Below, piece by piece: positions 51,205-60,693 of a stretch of 64,000 bases of DNA. The translations under genes were made by a program, and so were the position numbers. This DNA is from Bacteroidales bacterium (GTDB lineage: Bacteria > Bacteroidota > Bacteroidia > Bacteroidales > UBA932). Where the stretch lies: positions 39,455 to 103,454 of the forward strand of contig JAEEQS010000007.1 of the NCBI GenBank assembly GCA_016285455.1. The letters are read 5' to 3'. Every line of letters begins with the position of its first letter. Position 1 is the first letter of the stretch. Below the pieces are notes generated by a model. The model worked only from the letters and a program-made list of their open reading frames with translations. It was not told where the DNA came from and did no database searches.

Positions 51205-53400
51205 TTATTTCTGTTTTTTTAACATCACTTCAAGAGTCTGGGCAAGATTGTCTGCTGATACGCTTTTTGAAACAATTGTTCCATCGCTGTCCACAACCAG
51301 TATCATCGGAACAGCTTCCACATAGTATTTGCCTTCCAGCTCACTTATATTGTCTTTGGCGTAGAGTTGCCTGAATTCCAGCTTTTTGTCCAGTATAAAC
51401 TTCCTGAAGGCATCGGTGTCTTTGCCCGCGTAAACGCCTGTAAAGCTTGCCTTCTTGCCGTATTCCTTCCAGGCAGCCAGCATGGCCGGCAGGGTTTCCT
51501 TGCATATTTCGCAGCCCGTACGGTAAAAGTACAGCACTTTAACTTTTCCGTCGGAAGGAATCATATCTGCCGGATTTCCGCCTATGTCGTAAAGCGATAT
51601 GTTCTCCGCCTTGCTGCCAGGCGCATTCATCTTGAATGAGCGGACTGCGCTAGCTACGCTTTCGGCAAAAACAGTGTCTTCCCACTTCTGGGGCATATCA
51701 GTTACATACTTTTCTCCCAGATACATAGCGGTTTCTGTATTAGGCGCATAGCCGCAGAAGAAAAGATAGGTGAACGCTTGCCTCATCAGCCGTGAGAAAG
51801 CTTCTGAAGACTGTACTCCCTGTGCAATCTTATCCACTGCGTCTTTCCTGGCTTCCAGATCCAGCATAGCATCCGGAGCAAGGGCCTCCGATGGGAAGAT
51901 TTGAGACAGGTATTCGTAGGCCTTGGCATCTTCTGATGCCTGTTCCTTAAGCATTTGAGAAAGAGTTGGGGTTAGGATGCCTCTTCCCCTTATCCTAAGG
52001 CTTTCGTCCAGAAGGAACATCTTTGGCGTGCTCACAATCCCGTAATCTACAGGAAATTTGCTTTCCCTTTCCAGGTCTGCGAGATGAAGCCAGCTTACAT
52101 ACGGATTATCTGTAGAGAAATGTTTTGCTATATAATCCTTCCAGGCAGCTTTTTCTGTTCCGGTATAGACTGCCGCTATGTTAAGCGGAAAAACCTGCCA
52201 GGAATCAGTCAATGAAACCAGCCTCGGAGTTTCTTCCTTGCAGTAGTTGCAGTCATCTGAATAAAAGTAGATTATGGAATATGCTCCCATCATCTCCCTT
52301 ATGCTGTGAGCCACTCCTGCCGTGTCTTTCAGGTTTAACTCCGGTGCCTTATCTCCAACCAGAGTGCCCTTGTTTACGGTAACATACCAGGCTGCTTCAG
52401 CCCTGTCTTTTTCAGAAACAGCATCGTTACCAAGTATGTATTTTTCAGCAGCATAGACCGCGCTGCCTTCACATCCCATCACAATGGAAGAAGAATATCT
52501 TCTGAAACAGGCCAATGCCGTGGCCGCCCTCATCTTTGGATCTGTCAGGTAGCGGTTTTCCATCAGATAATCTATAGCCATGTTCCTGACGCTCTCCTTG
52601 GAAAACTTGAACTTGTCCAGGAAAGAGTTTATCTCGCCCTTAGTTAACGAGGTATAAAGAAGCCTCTCATCAGCAATCAACGGCAATTGTTCACTCTTTT
52701 CGGAGGTAAAGCCATTAAGAGCCATTTCCAGCAAGGTGCAGGTCAGAGAACCTGGAGCGTCTTTTTCTGCCTGGAACTGCATCCGTTTAAGTACAACCTT
52801 GTCTCCACCAGGGTAAAGGACATCGGTTGCATAATCTGCGGCAAGGGCTTCAGAACTGTCTTTGCTCATAGACATATTCTTGAACGTGAGGTAGTTCTGA
52901 TAATCAAGATAAGTGATATTCTCTTTGCCGAAGACAGATTTGGTTCCGTCTGTTTCCCAGATGTAAAAAGGTCTGACTATAGAAAGGCGGTGCCGGAAAG
53001 TAATGGAGAAGCTGTCTCCCTCTGCAGAAGAATAAAAGAAACTGAAAAGAGGGCCTTCGCTGTCGCATACATCGTATTGTCCTGCGGTAAAGACATCGTT
53101 TTGAGAAACTTTAGTATCAATGGCAAATGAAGGACCGTAAAATACCGCTTTTTTGCGGTTCAATTCTGCAGAGTCTATCAGTATTGTTTCCCGGGTAGAG
53201 AGATTGTGCTTTCTTAAATATAGAATAGAGCCTTTGAATGCGCGGTCTGCATTTTTGCTCAGCCTTCCGCATCTTACCGTAATTTTGTATGTACCGGAAG
53301 GAGACTGGGCTATTAAGGGACTCGCTGAAAATGCAAACAGAAAGACGGCTGTTAGCCATCTGAGAAACCTCGGAGCTGATTTTCGCTTTCCTGATTTCAT
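51205..53400 (-). CDS. Secreted protein with two thioredoxin-like domains
   Basis: 731 residues. Signal peptide (LRWLTAVFLFAFSASPLIAQ), an N-terminal beta-rich part (DUF4369/DUF5106-like, about 30-330), then a first thioredoxin-like domain with DDCNYCKEETPRLVSL (CNYC) and a second near the end with RTGCEICKETLPAML (CEIC). Both CxxC pairs are intact, so both could exchange disulphides in the periplasm. In this phylum such proteins often help fold or repair secreted and lipid-anchored proteins. Four-base overlap with coaD. Confidence 0.83.
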   Translation of the reverse strand: MKSGKRKSAPRFLRWLTAVFLFAFSASPLIAQSPSGTYKITVRCGRLSKNADRAFKGSILYLRKHNLSTRETILIDSAELNRKKAVFYGPSFAIDTKVSQNDVFTAGQYDVCDSEGPLFSFFYSSAEGDSFSITFRHRLSIVRPFYIWETDGTKSVFGKENITYLDYQNYLTFKNMSMSKDSSEALAADYATDVLYPGGDKVVLKRMQFQAEKDAPGSLTCTLLEMALNGFTSEKSEQLPLIADERLLYTSLTKGEINSFLDKFKFSKESVRNMAIDYLMENRYLTDPKMRAATALACFRRYSSSIVMGCEGSAVYAAEKYILGNDAVSEKDRAEAAWYVTVNKGTLVGDKAPELNLKDTAGVAHSIREMMGAYSIIYFYSDDCNYCKEETPRLVSLTDSWQVFPLNIAAVYTGTEKAAWKDYIAKHFSTDNPYVSWLHLADLERESKFPVDYGIVSTPKMFLLDESLRIRGRGILTPTLSQMLKEQASEDAKAYEYLSQIFPSEALAPDAMLDLEARKDAVDKIAQGVQSSEAFSRLMRQAFTYLFFCGYAPNTETAMYLGEKYVTDMPQKWEDTVFAESVASAVRSFKMNAPGSKAENISLYDIGGNPADMIPSDGKVKVLYFYRTGCEICKETLPAMLAAWKEYGKKASFTGVYAGKDTDAFRKFILDKKLEFRQLYAKDNISELEGKYYVEAVPMILVVDSDGTIVSKSVSADNLAQTLEVMLKKQK

Positions 53401-53894
53401 TTCTTTAGTTCTTTCTTGGCCTTGATATATTTCTTGATGTCAACTCCGGCTGGCATAAATGGAGTTGCGTCTCCGTTGTGGATGAGAAGGTCTCTTACAA
53501 CGGTGGAGGAGATGAAGGAATACTCGTGGCTGGCCTGGACGTAAACAGTTACAATATCTGGGTCCAGCACCCTGTTGGCCTGTGCAATAACTCCCTCAAA
53601 CTCAAAGTCTGTGGTGGTTCTAAGGCCTCTGACTATGAAGTTTACGCCAAGCTTGTGGCAGAGGTCTATGGTAAGCTGCTTGTAGCAGCACACATCCACT
53701 CTCTCTCCGTAAGGCTTTATGGCGTCTTTAATGATCTTGATCCTGATATCTACAGGGAAGAAGCCGGTTGTCTTGTTGCTGTTGTAGCCGACTGCAACTA
53801 TCACTTTGTCAAATAGTTTGAGAGCCGAATCCAGAACGTCCAGATGGCCGGCGGTAAAAGGATCGAAAGATCCCGGAAATATTGCTGTGCGCAT
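53397..53894 (-). CDS. coaD: Phosphopantetheine adenylyltransferase
   Basis: Makes dephospho-CoA from 4'-phosphopantetheine and ATP in coenzyme A synthesis. 165 residues with FPGSFDPFTAGHLDVL (the nucleotidyltransferase T/HxGH motif), VRGLRTTTDFEFEG and HEYSFISSTVVRDLL. Soluble. The first gene of a three-gene transcript; its ATGA overlap with the next gene makes coupling likely. Upstream, 53895-53953, is AT-rich with a TACATTTTG that is close to a -7. Confidence 0.95.
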   Translation of the reverse strand: MRTAIFPGSFDPFTAGHLDVLDSALKLFDKVIVAVGYNSNKTTGFFPVDIRIKIIKDAIKPYGERVDVCCYKQLTIDLCHKLGVNFIVRGLRTTTDFEFEGVIAQANRVLDPDIVTVYVQASHEYSFISSTVVRDLLIHNGDATPFMPAGVDIKKYIKAKKELKK

Positions 53895-53953
53895 AGTTTC
53901 TCTTGTTTACACTTAACAAAATGTAAATTTAAGAAAAAAAGTTATGGGATTGC

Positions 53954-54625
53954 CTAACGGCTCCAGTCTATAGGAGAAAGGCCGTGGCTCTGAAGATAAT
54001 TGTTGCACTTTGAAAAATGGCGGCATCCGAAGAAAGCGCCCCCGGCAAGTGGAGAAGGATGAGCGGCCTCCAGAACAAGATGCTTGGACGTATCTATCAA
54101 GGTCTTCTTGCTCCTTGCAAAATTGCCCCAAAGCATAAAGACAACCCCTTCCTTATTGTCTGATATTGCTTTGATTACGCTGTCTGTAAATGTGGTCCAG
54201 CCAATTTTGCTGTGAGAAGCGGCGGCATAGGCCCTCACGGTAAGGATAGCGTTCAGAAGAAAGACTCCCTGTTTTGCCCAGCCGGTGAGGTTTCCGTTTT
54301 TCCCTGCCATTGAAATACCGAGGTCGGATTCTATTTCCTTGTAGATATTCTTCAGCGATGGGGGCAGAGCAACTCCGTCAGGAACAGAGAAGCTCAAGCC
54401 GTGAGCCTGGCCTGGGTTGTGGTAGGGGTCCTGGCCCAGGATTACAACCTTTACATCGTTGAAGGGAGTAAGGGCAAACGCGTTGAAAATAAGGGATCCA
54501 GGAGGGTATATCACGGCTCCGGAATCTTTTTCCTTATGAAGGTATGCGGCAAGAGACCTGAAATAGTCTTTGCTGAACTCATCGCTTAGTATTCTCTTCC
54601 ACTGCTCTTCTATCTTGACATCCAT
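53954..54625 (-). CDS. ung: Uracil-DNA glycosylase
   Basis: Excises uracil from DNA. 223 residues with the water-activating motif VVILGQDPYHNPGQAHGLSFSV, the Phe-stacking region, a leucine-loop HPSPLAGG and GRAGHL-like FFGCRHFSKCNNYL. Complete family-1 length. It starts 2 nt after the lon stop, so it is transcribed with lon. Confidence 0.95.
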   Translation of the reverse strand: MDVKIEEQWKRILSDEFSKDYFRSLAAYLHKEKDSGAVIYPPGSLIFNAFALTPFNDVKVVILGQDPYHNPGQAHGLSFSVPDGVALPPSLKNIYKEIESDLGISMAGKNGNLTGWAKQGVFLLNAILTVRAYAAASHSKIGWTTFTDSVIKAISDNKEGVVFMLWGNFARSKKTLIDTSKHLVLEAAHPSPLAGGAFFGCRHFSKCNNYLQSHGLSPIDWSR

Positions 54626-54627
54626 TT

Positions 54628-57039
54628 CTATTCCTGGAAAATGAATTTTAAAACCTCATCTATTGTCTTGACATACTTGAACTTGAGGCCTTTTATGTAA
54701 ATAGGCTTTATCTCGGCGATGTCTTTGCGGTTTTCCTGGCTGAGGATGATGGTTGTAACCCCGGCACGCTTGGCGGCCAGAATCTTTTCCTTGATACCAC
54801 CTACAGGGAGAACCTTGCCCCTCAATGTCATTTCTCCTGTCATCGCGATTTTGCTCTTTACCTTCTTCTGCATCAGGGCTGAGGCCATTGCGCTGACCAT
54901 TGTTATGCCGGCAGAAGGGCCGTCCTTTGGAATGGCTCCCTCCGGCACGTGAACGTGAAGGTCGAATTTCTTGAACTGCTGAGTGGTCATACCCAGTATC
55001 TTAGGATTGGCCTTCAGCCACTGGTAAGCGATAGTGGCGGATTCTTTCATCACGTCTCCCAAATTGCCTGTGGTCGAGAGCATACCCTTGCCTTCGCTGC
55101 GGATGCACTCAACGAAGAGGATCTCTCCGCCCATTTCAGTCCAGGCCAGGCCGGTTACCACGCCAGGAGCCTCGTTGTCTTTCTGAAGCTCGTGCTGGTT
55201 GGTTGGAAGGCCCAGGATTTCTTTCACGTCCTTGACGGTAATCTTCTCTGGAACCTTCTCGTCCATAGCCACTTTCATAGCCTGGTGGCGGGCAATCTTG
55301 GCTATCTGCTTGTCCAGCTGCCTGACTCCGCTCTCGCGGGTATATTCGTCTATGATTTCGTTTATAGCATCCTCTCCCAGACCTAGCTGTCCCTTCTTCA
55401 GGCCGTGCTCTTTCATCTGCTTTGGAACAAGATATCCCGTGGCTATATGGAGCTTTTCTTCTGCCAGATAGCCGGAAAGCGGAATCATCTCCATTCTGTC
55501 TTTCAGAGCCGGCTGGATGGTTGCGGCGGTATTGGCGGTTGTGATGAACAATACTCTGGAAAGGTCATAGTCTATGTCCAGATAGTTGTCGTGGAATGTT
55601 GTATTCTGTTCAGGGTCAAGCACTTCCAGAAGGGCGGAAGAAGGGTCTCCGTGATAGTCATTGGAGACTTTGTCTATCTCGTCCAGCACAATCACAGGGT
55701 TGGACGATCCGGCACGGTTGATGGCCTGCATAATTCGGCCGGCCATTGCGCCAATGTATGTCTTGCGGTGGCCCCTTATCTCAGACTCGTCGTGAAGTCC
55801 GCCCAGGGAAATCCTCTGGTATTTTCTTCCAAGGGCTCTAGCCACGGACTTTCCAAGAGAAGTCTTTCCGGTGCCTGGAGGCCCGTAAAGGCATATGATA
55901 GGGGATTTCATATTGCCCCTAAGTTTCAGGACGGCAAGGAATTCCACAATCCTCTCCTTAATCTTGTCCAGACCGTAATGGTCCTCGTCTAGAACCTTGC
56001 GGGCGTGTTTGAGGTCAAGATTGTCTTTGGTGGTTTGGTTCCACGGAAGGCCAACCAAAAACTCCAGATAATTGAGTTCCACATTGTAGTCAGGAGTGTT
56101 AGGGTTCATTTTCTCCAGACGGCCTATGCAGCGCTCAAACTCTTTCTTGGCATATTCCGGCCAGTCCTTGCCAGCGGCCTTCTTGGCAAGATCTGAAACG
56201 TCTTTGGAATTGCCGCTCATTCCGAGCTCTTCCTGTATGGTTTTCAGCTGGTTGTTGAGGTAATACTCCCTCTGCTGCTGGTCCATCTCGCTCTTGACTT
56301 TCTGCTGGATGTCATCTTTGATCTTGAGTATCTCAATCTGCTTGCTCAGAACAGCCAGAAGCTTGTAGGCGCGTTGCTTTATGTCGCTCTCCATCAGCAG
56401 CTTGATCTTGTCAGCCACAACCTCGTTGTCCAGGGTAGATGATATGAAATTCACCAGGAACTCAAAAGAATCTATGTTCTTGATGGCGAACTCGCTTTCA
56501 GAGGCAAAAACGGAAGAATACTTGACCACCTTCAGAGCGGATTCCTTTATGGAGTCTGAAAGGGCCTTGATGTCCCTGTCATCTTTGGACGGGAAAATAT
56601 CGGCGATGTTCTCAATCTTTCCTATCAGATAAGGATCCTCAGCGATTATCTGCTCTATGCGGAAACGGCGAACGCCCTGAAGGACAGCCGTAAGGGCTCC
56701 GTCTGGCATCTCTATCAACTTGAGTATCCTGGCACTGCAACCGGTCTCGTATAGGTCTGCAAGGCGAGGATCTTCTTTATGCACATCTATCTGGGTTGCG
56801 GTACCTATGATTCTGGTAGTCTTGTACATAGACCTTACCAGTTTCACGGATTTGTCTCTTCCTATGGTAACTGGAAGGATAGTGCCCGGGAAAAGCACGG
56901 AATCCCTCATAGCCAGAATAGGGAGCGTCTGCGGAACCTCTATCTTGTCTGTCTTGGCATTTGCTTCTATGCTCATAACGGGGAGTATGTTAATGTCTCC
57001 CTCCATCTGGTTAAGCAGCTTGTCGTCAAAAAACTTCAT
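54628..57039 (-). CDS. lon: ATP-dependent protease Lon
   Basis: 803 residues. The substrate-binding N-domain (about 35-240), AAA+ module with Walker [21 protein letters not shown] and Walker [12 protein letters not shown], and the C-terminal protease with catalytic Ser in [11 protein letters not shown] and Lys in [14 protein letters not shown]. It degrades misfolded and regulatory proteins, possibly including antitoxins such as the two HigA proteins here. An AAAGGAG sequence lies 5 nt before the ATG, a Shine-Dalgarno-like site that is uncommon in this phylum. Confidence 0.96.
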   Translation of the reverse strand: MKFFDDKLLNQMEGDINILPVMSIEANAKTDKIEVPQTLPILAMRDSVLFPGTILPVTIGRDKSVKLVRSMYKTTRIIGTATQIDVHKEDPRLADLYETGCSARILKLIEMPDGALTAVLQGVRRFRIEQIIAEDPYLIGKIENIADIFPSKDDRDIKALSDSIKESALKVVKYSSVFASESEFAIKNIDSFEFLVNFISSTLDNEVVADKIKLLMESDIKQRAYKLLAVLSKQIEILKIKDDIQQKVKSEMDQQQREYYLNNQLKTIQEELGMSGNSKDVSDLAKKAAGKDWPEYAKKEFERCIGRLEKMNPNTPDYNVELNYLEFLVGLPWNQTTKDNLDLKHARKVLDEDHYGLDKIKERIVEFLAVLKLRGNMKSPIICLYGPPGTGKTSLGKSVARALGRKYQRISLGGLHDESEIRGHRKTYIGAMAGRIMQAINRAGSSNPVIVLDEIDKVSNDYHGDPSSALLEVLDPEQNTTFHDNYLDIDYDLSRVLFITTANTAATIQPALKDRMEMIPLSGYLAEEKLHIATGYLVPKQMKEHGLKKGQLGLGEDAINEIIDEYTRESGVRQLDKQIAKIARHQAMKVAMDEKVPEKITVKDVKEILGLPTNQHELQKDNEAPGVVTGLAWTEMGGEILFVECIRSEGKGMLSTTGNLGDVMKESATIAYQWLKANPKILGMTTQQFKKFDLHVHVPEGAIPKDGPSAGITMVSAMASALMQKKVKSKIAMTGEMTLRGKVLPVGGIKEKILAAKRAGVTTIILSQENRKDIAEIKPIYIKGLKFKYVKTIDEVLKFIFQE

Positions 57040-57263
57040 AAAATCTCCTTTCTATATCTATTTGCTGTTGTGTCAAAATGTCAGTAAAACCCCTCTCCCG
57101 GAATGTGTCCTTTCGGGTAAAGAGGTGAATTTCAACATCCGGATATAGTATATGTCAAGCATTGTGCCAAAGGGAAAATTGGCAGAAATGGCAGAAAAAC
57201 AGCCCTTTTTTCCAAAAAACCGCCCTAAAATGCTCAATTCTAAAGAATTTTTTAAAAATCTTT

Positions 57264-57293
57264 TTGCAGGAAAGAAAAAAAAATCTATTTTTG
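57264..57293 (+). promoter_or_regulatory. Promoter of the HU gene
   Basis: TTG at 57264-57266 within a T run, 19 nt, TATTTTTG at 57286-57293. The interval 57040-57263 contains a small imperfect hairpin near 57096-57118 (CCCGGAA / TTTCGGG) and no further gene I can support. Confidence 0.7.
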
Positions 57294-57330
57294 CGCCACA
57301 AATATTCACCAATTAATTTCATTTAGAATT

Positions 57331-57615
57331 ATGACTAAATCTGACATTATCAACGAGGTTGCTAAGCAGACTGGCTTAGAGAAAGTAACCGTAGCCCGCG
57401 TTGTTGAAGGCTTCATGGCAGCCGTTAAGGGTTTCCTTGCAAAGGGTAAGAACGTTTATCTTCGTGGCTTTGGCTCATTCGTAATCAAGAAGAGAGCAAA
57501 GAAGACTGCAAGAAACATTTCTAAGAACACTACAATGGTTATCCCTGCTCACAACATTCCAGCTTTTAAGCCTGCAAAGGTTTTCATGAGCGGTGTAAAG
57601 GGCGGTAGAAAATAA
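57331..57615 (+). CDS. HU-family DNA-binding protein
   Basis: 94 residues of the HU/IHF fold: MTKSDIINEVAKQTGLEK start, VARVVEGFMAAVKGFL, RGFGSFVIKKRAKKTARNI (the beta-ribbon arm) and PAHNIPAFKPAKVF (canonical end). A dimeric chromosomal protein that bends DNA. The C-terminal GGRK extension is short. Preceded by its own strong promoter. The next gene, a tiny basic ORF, starts 5 nt after the stop. Confidence 0.94.
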   Translation: MTKSDIINEVAKQTGLEKVTVARVVEGFMAAVKGFLAKGKNVYLRGFGSFVIKKRAKKTARNISKNTTMVIPAHNIPAFKPAKVFMSGVKGGRK

Positions 57616-57620
57616 TTATT

Positions 57621-57713
57621 ATGCCAAGCGGAAAGAAAAGAAAAGGACACAAGATGGCCACCCATAAGCGCAAAAAGCGTCTGCGCAAGAACAGACACAA
57701 GAAGCGCAAATAA
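57621..57713 (+). CDS. Very small basic protein, COX24/AURKAIP1 (bS22/mS38)-like
   Basis: 30 residues, of which more than half are Lys, Arg or His: it starts MPSGKKRKGHKMATHKRKKR and continues with more of the same. The pattern fits the COX24/AURKAIP1-type family, whose members (mS38 in mitochondria, bS22 in mycobacteria) sit in the small ribosomal subunit near helix 44. The ATG follows the HU stop by 5 nt and a strong terminator follows, so it is cotranscribed with HU. The name is inferred from composition and size. Confidence 0.65.
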   Translation: MPSGKKRKGHKMATHKRKKRLRKNRHKKRK

Positions 57714-57732
57714 GGCATCTTGTCTTGACGAT

Positions 57733-57772
57733 AATCTAAAGCAGGGGTTTCTCTGCTTTAGATTATTTTTTT
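57733..57772 (+). terminator. Terminator after HU and the small basic protein
   Basis: Stem AATCTAAAGCAG / CTGCTTTAGATT (12 pairs, 57733-57744 with 57753-57764), 8-nt loop, then ATTTTTTT. The rng gene starts 7 nt beyond, so it must have another promoter or rely on readthrough. Confidence 0.9.
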
Positions 57773-57778
57773 AGAGAG

Positions 57779-59347
57779 ATGGAGAAGGATTTGATTATCG
57801 ACGTAAGCCCTGCGCAGGTGACAATAGCCCTGCTTGAGGACCATCGGCTGATGGAAATCAACAAGGAACAGAATACCTCGGCGCAGAGCATTGGTGTCGG
57901 TGATGTCTATCTGGGAAAAGTCAAGAAGGTTATGCCGGCTCTAAACGCCGCATTCGTGGATATCGGTGACAACAAAGACGCGTTCATCCACTATCTTGAC
58001 CTCGGCCTGAATTTCAAGGCATTTGACTATTTCACCAAGCAGATCAACACCCAGAAAGATCTTCAGACCTTCTACTCCAAAGTCAGAATCGGTCCAATAC
58101 TCGAAAAAGAGGGCAGGATCGACGAAGTTCTCTCGCCGGGCCAGCAAATTGTCGTACAGATAGTTAAAGAGCCTATTTCCACCAAAGGCTCAAGGCTTAC
58201 GGCAGAGATTTCCATAGCAGGAAGAAATATTGTCCTGCTTCCTTTTGCAGATAAGGTAAGCATATCGCAGAAGATCTCCTCCAAGGAGGAGAAGAGGCGT
58301 CTGGAACGCCTGGTGCAGAGTATTCTGCCTAAGAATTACGGAGCCATTATCAGAACCGCGGCCGAAGGAAAGAAGGCTGCCGTTCTGGATGCAGAGCTCA
58401 GTTCATTGATAGAAAAATGGGAAGGAGGTTGCCGCAAGCTTCAGAATAGCCGTCCGCCGCAGCTCCTTTTCACAGAGAACAGCAAGACCACCACAATCCT
58501 CAGAGACCTTCTGAACGACACCTTCTCTTCCATAGAGGTTAACGATGAGTCAACCTTCTATGAGATAAGAGATTACATCAGAACCATCGCTCCCGAGAAA
58601 GAGAAGATCGTAAAGCTCTACAAGGGAGAGACGCCTATACTTGACGCTTTCGACGTCACAAGGCAAATCAAGGGTTCGTTCGGAAAAGTGGTTCCCCTCA
58701 AGAAGGGAGCGTACCTTATTATAGAACACACTGAGGCATTGAATGTTGTTGATGTCAACAGTGGCACCCGCGTCAAGAAAGGCGTGGAGCAGGAGGAGAA
58801 CACCTTTGAAGTCAATACTCACGCCGCAGACGAGATTGCCCGCCAGATGAGGCTCAGAGACTTGGGCGGAATCGTCATCATAGACTTCATAGACATGGAC
58901 AACGGTGATAACCGCAACAAGCTCTACAAGCATATGCAAGAGCTGATGCAGGCAGACAGGGCCAAGCATAACATATTGCCTCTGACCAAGTTTGGCCTAA
59001 TGCAGATTACCCGCCAGAGGGTCCGTCCGGCAACCGAGATCAAGGTTAACGAGACTTGTCCAATGTGCCACGGCACGGGCGAGATTGCTCCTAGCCTGAT
59101 AGCAGACGAGGCTCTTGAAAGACAGCTGGCGTATTACACCAAGGAAAGGAAGATTTTCTCTTTCATCCTCACGCTGAACCCTCTGTTCGAAGCTTATCTT
59201 ACTAAACGAAAGGGACTGTTCCACAGTATCATAAAGGACTGGTGCAGGAAATACTCCTGTACCATCAAGACCAAGATTGATACGGATCTGCCGCTTTTGG
59301 ACGCCCACTGGAGCGACCGCTCTGGCAATCCTCTGGATCAGGAGTAG
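57779..59347 (+). CDS. rng: Ribonuclease E/G family endoribonuclease
   Basis: 522 residues, RNase G-like in length. An S1-type domain near the start (YLGKVKKVMPALNAAFVDIGDNKDAFIHYLDL), an RNase-H-like core, LRDLGGIVIIDFIDMDNGDNR (catalytic Asp residues) near 360, and the Zn-link cysteines in CPMCHGTGEI. It processes rRNA and decays mRNA. Only a few bases separate it from the preceding terminator. It is followed by a strong terminator overlapping the end of argH. Confidence 0.93.
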   Translation: MEKDLIIDVSPAQVTIALLEDHRLMEINKEQNTSAQSIGVGDVYLGKVKKVMPALNAAFVDIGDNKDAFIHYLDLGLNFKAFDYFTKQINTQKDLQTFYSKVRIGPILEKEGRIDEVLSPGQQIVVQIVKEPISTKGSRLTAEISIAGRNIVLLPFADKVSISQKISSKEEKRRLERLVQSILPKNYGAIIRTAAEGKKAAVLDAELSSLIEKWEGGCRKLQNSRPPQLLFTENSKTTTILRDLLNDTFSSIEVNDESTFYEIRDYIRTIAPEKEKIVKLYKGETPILDAFDVTRQIKGSFGKVVPLKKGAYLIIEHTEALNVVDVNSGTRVKKGVEQEENTFEVNTHAADEIARQMRLRDLGGIVIIDFIDMDNGDNRNKLYKHMQELMQADRAKHNILPLTKFGLMQITRQRVRPATEIKVNETCPMCHGTGEIAPSLIADEALERQLAYYTKERKIFSFILTLNPLFEAYLTKRKGLFHSIIKDWCRKYSCTIKTKIDTDLPLLDAHWSDRSGNPLDQE

Positions 59348-59368
59348 AAATTCTCGGCGACTATTGTT

Positions 59369-59409
59369 GATGCGGCCTCTAGAACAAAGAGCGCCGCATC
59401 TTCTTTTTT
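59369..59409 (+). terminator. Terminator of rng
   Basis: GATGCGGC-CTCT / AGAG-C-GCCGCATC (arms 59369-59380 and 59388-59400) with loop AGAACAA, followed by TTCTTTTTT. It lies partly inside the last codons of the convergent argH. Confidence 0.85.
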
Positions 59410-60683
59410 ATCTCTTTAAGGGTAAGATTCCCAATGCTGCCAATGTGGGTATGGTGCAAAGATTCGACATTCATCCTTTCTTTTGGAAAGTCAAAGGTAC
59501 CTTCTGCAACCTCCTTTCCCACAGCCTTGTAGGCTTGCCTGAAAGGTTCTCCGGCTATGACTCTGCTGTTGACTTCCTCCACGGTAAAGAGCGGTTTGTA
59601 TAGCGGGTTCTTGAAAATCTCTGTATTGACTTTCATATTGGAAAGCATCAGGCAGGCCATCTGAAGGCAGTCGTGAGTCTTTTCCAGTGCAGGGAAGATG
59701 ATTTCCTTAAGCAGCTGATAATCTCTATGATAGCCGTGCGGAAGATTGGCAGTTAGCATTGCAGTCTGGCTATAGCAGGAAGAAATGATATTGCAGTTTC
59801 CCCTGATAATTTCCCACACGTCCGGATTCTTCTTGTGAGGCATTATGCTGCTGCCGGTAGTAAGTTCGTCTGCAAAGCTGATGAAGGAGAAGTTGGGGCA
59901 GGAGAACAAGCAGCAATCCTGGGCCAGCTTGTTTAGTGTTCCAGCAATTTGACCAATGGCGGCGGCTATGGCTCTTTCAGTTTTTCCACGTCCCATTTGA
60001 GCCGCTATTGAGTTGAAACTCAATGCACTGAATCCAAGAAGCTCAGTGGTAAGCTTTCTGTCCAGCGGGAATGAATTGCCGTATCCGGCGGCGCTTCCCA
60101 GAGGATTCTGGTCTGCTATCCTGTAGGCTGCTTCCAGCATAATCATATCATCTGCCAGAGATTCAGCATAAGCTCCCAGCCACAGCCCAAATGAAGACGG
60201 CATTGCAATCTGGTAATGGGTATATCCTGGCATCAAGACATTCTTGTATTTGGCGCTGAGCCTGGCAAGCAGATTGAAAAGGGCCAGAACTTCGTCTCTG
60301 GTCTTTTGGCATTCATCTTTGAAGAAAAGCTTAAGGTCCAGAGCCACTTGGTCGTTTCTGCTTCTTCCCGAATGAATCTTTTTGCCTATGTCTCCAAGTT
60401 TTTCTGTAAGAAGCAGTTCCACTTGTGAATGAATGTCTTCCACGTCATTTTCAAGACGGAATTCTCCTTTTTCTATCCTATTGAGAATTTCGTCAAGGGC
60501 ATCGCTGAGCTTAGCAGTTTCTTCAGTGGAGAGGAGCCCGATTTTCTTCAGCATTGCTGCGTGGGCCTTGCTTCCTGTCACGTCCCATTTTGCGAGCCTA
60601 AGGTCCAGTTCCCTGTCTTTTCCAACGGTGAAAGATTCTGCTTTAGAGTTGAATGCGCCGCCTTTGTCCCAAAGTGTTGCCAT
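59379..60683 (-). CDS. argH: Argininosuccinate lyase
   Basis: Splits argininosuccinate to arginine and fumarate. 434 residues with DVEDIHSQVELLLTEKLGD, GKKIHSGRSRNDQVALDLKL, MPGYTHYQIAMPSSFG and the signature GSSIMPHKKNPDVWE, where the Ser is catalytic. Final gene of the arginine operon, 10 nt after argE. Confidence 0.96.
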   Translation of the reverse strand: MATLWDKGGAFNSKAESFTVGKDRELDLRLAKWDVTGSKAHAAMLKKIGLLSTEETAKLSDALDEILNRIEKGEFRLENDVEDIHSQVELLLTEKLGDIGKKIHSGRSRNDQVALDLKLFFKDECQKTRDEVLALFNLLARLSAKYKNVLMPGYTHYQIAMPSSFGLWLGAYAESLADDMIMLEAAYRIADQNPLGSAAGYGNSFPLDRKLTTELLGFSALSFNSIAAQMGRGKTERAIAAAIGQIAGTLNKLAQDCCLFSCPNFSFISFADELTTGSSIMPHKKNPDVWEIIRGNCNIISSCYSQTAMLTANLPHGYHRDYQLLKEIIFPALEKTHDCLQMACLMLSNMKVNTEIFKNPLYKPLFTVEEVNSRVIAGEPFRQAYKAVGKEVAEGTFDFPKERMNVESLHHTHIGSIGNLTLKEIKKKMRRSLF

Positions 60684-60693
60684 AGTGTCAAGT

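Noticed and set aside
57096..57118. Hairpin upstream of lon as a heat shock operator
   Set aside because: The arms CCCGGAA/TTTCGGG are short and imperfect and do not match the CIRCE element.
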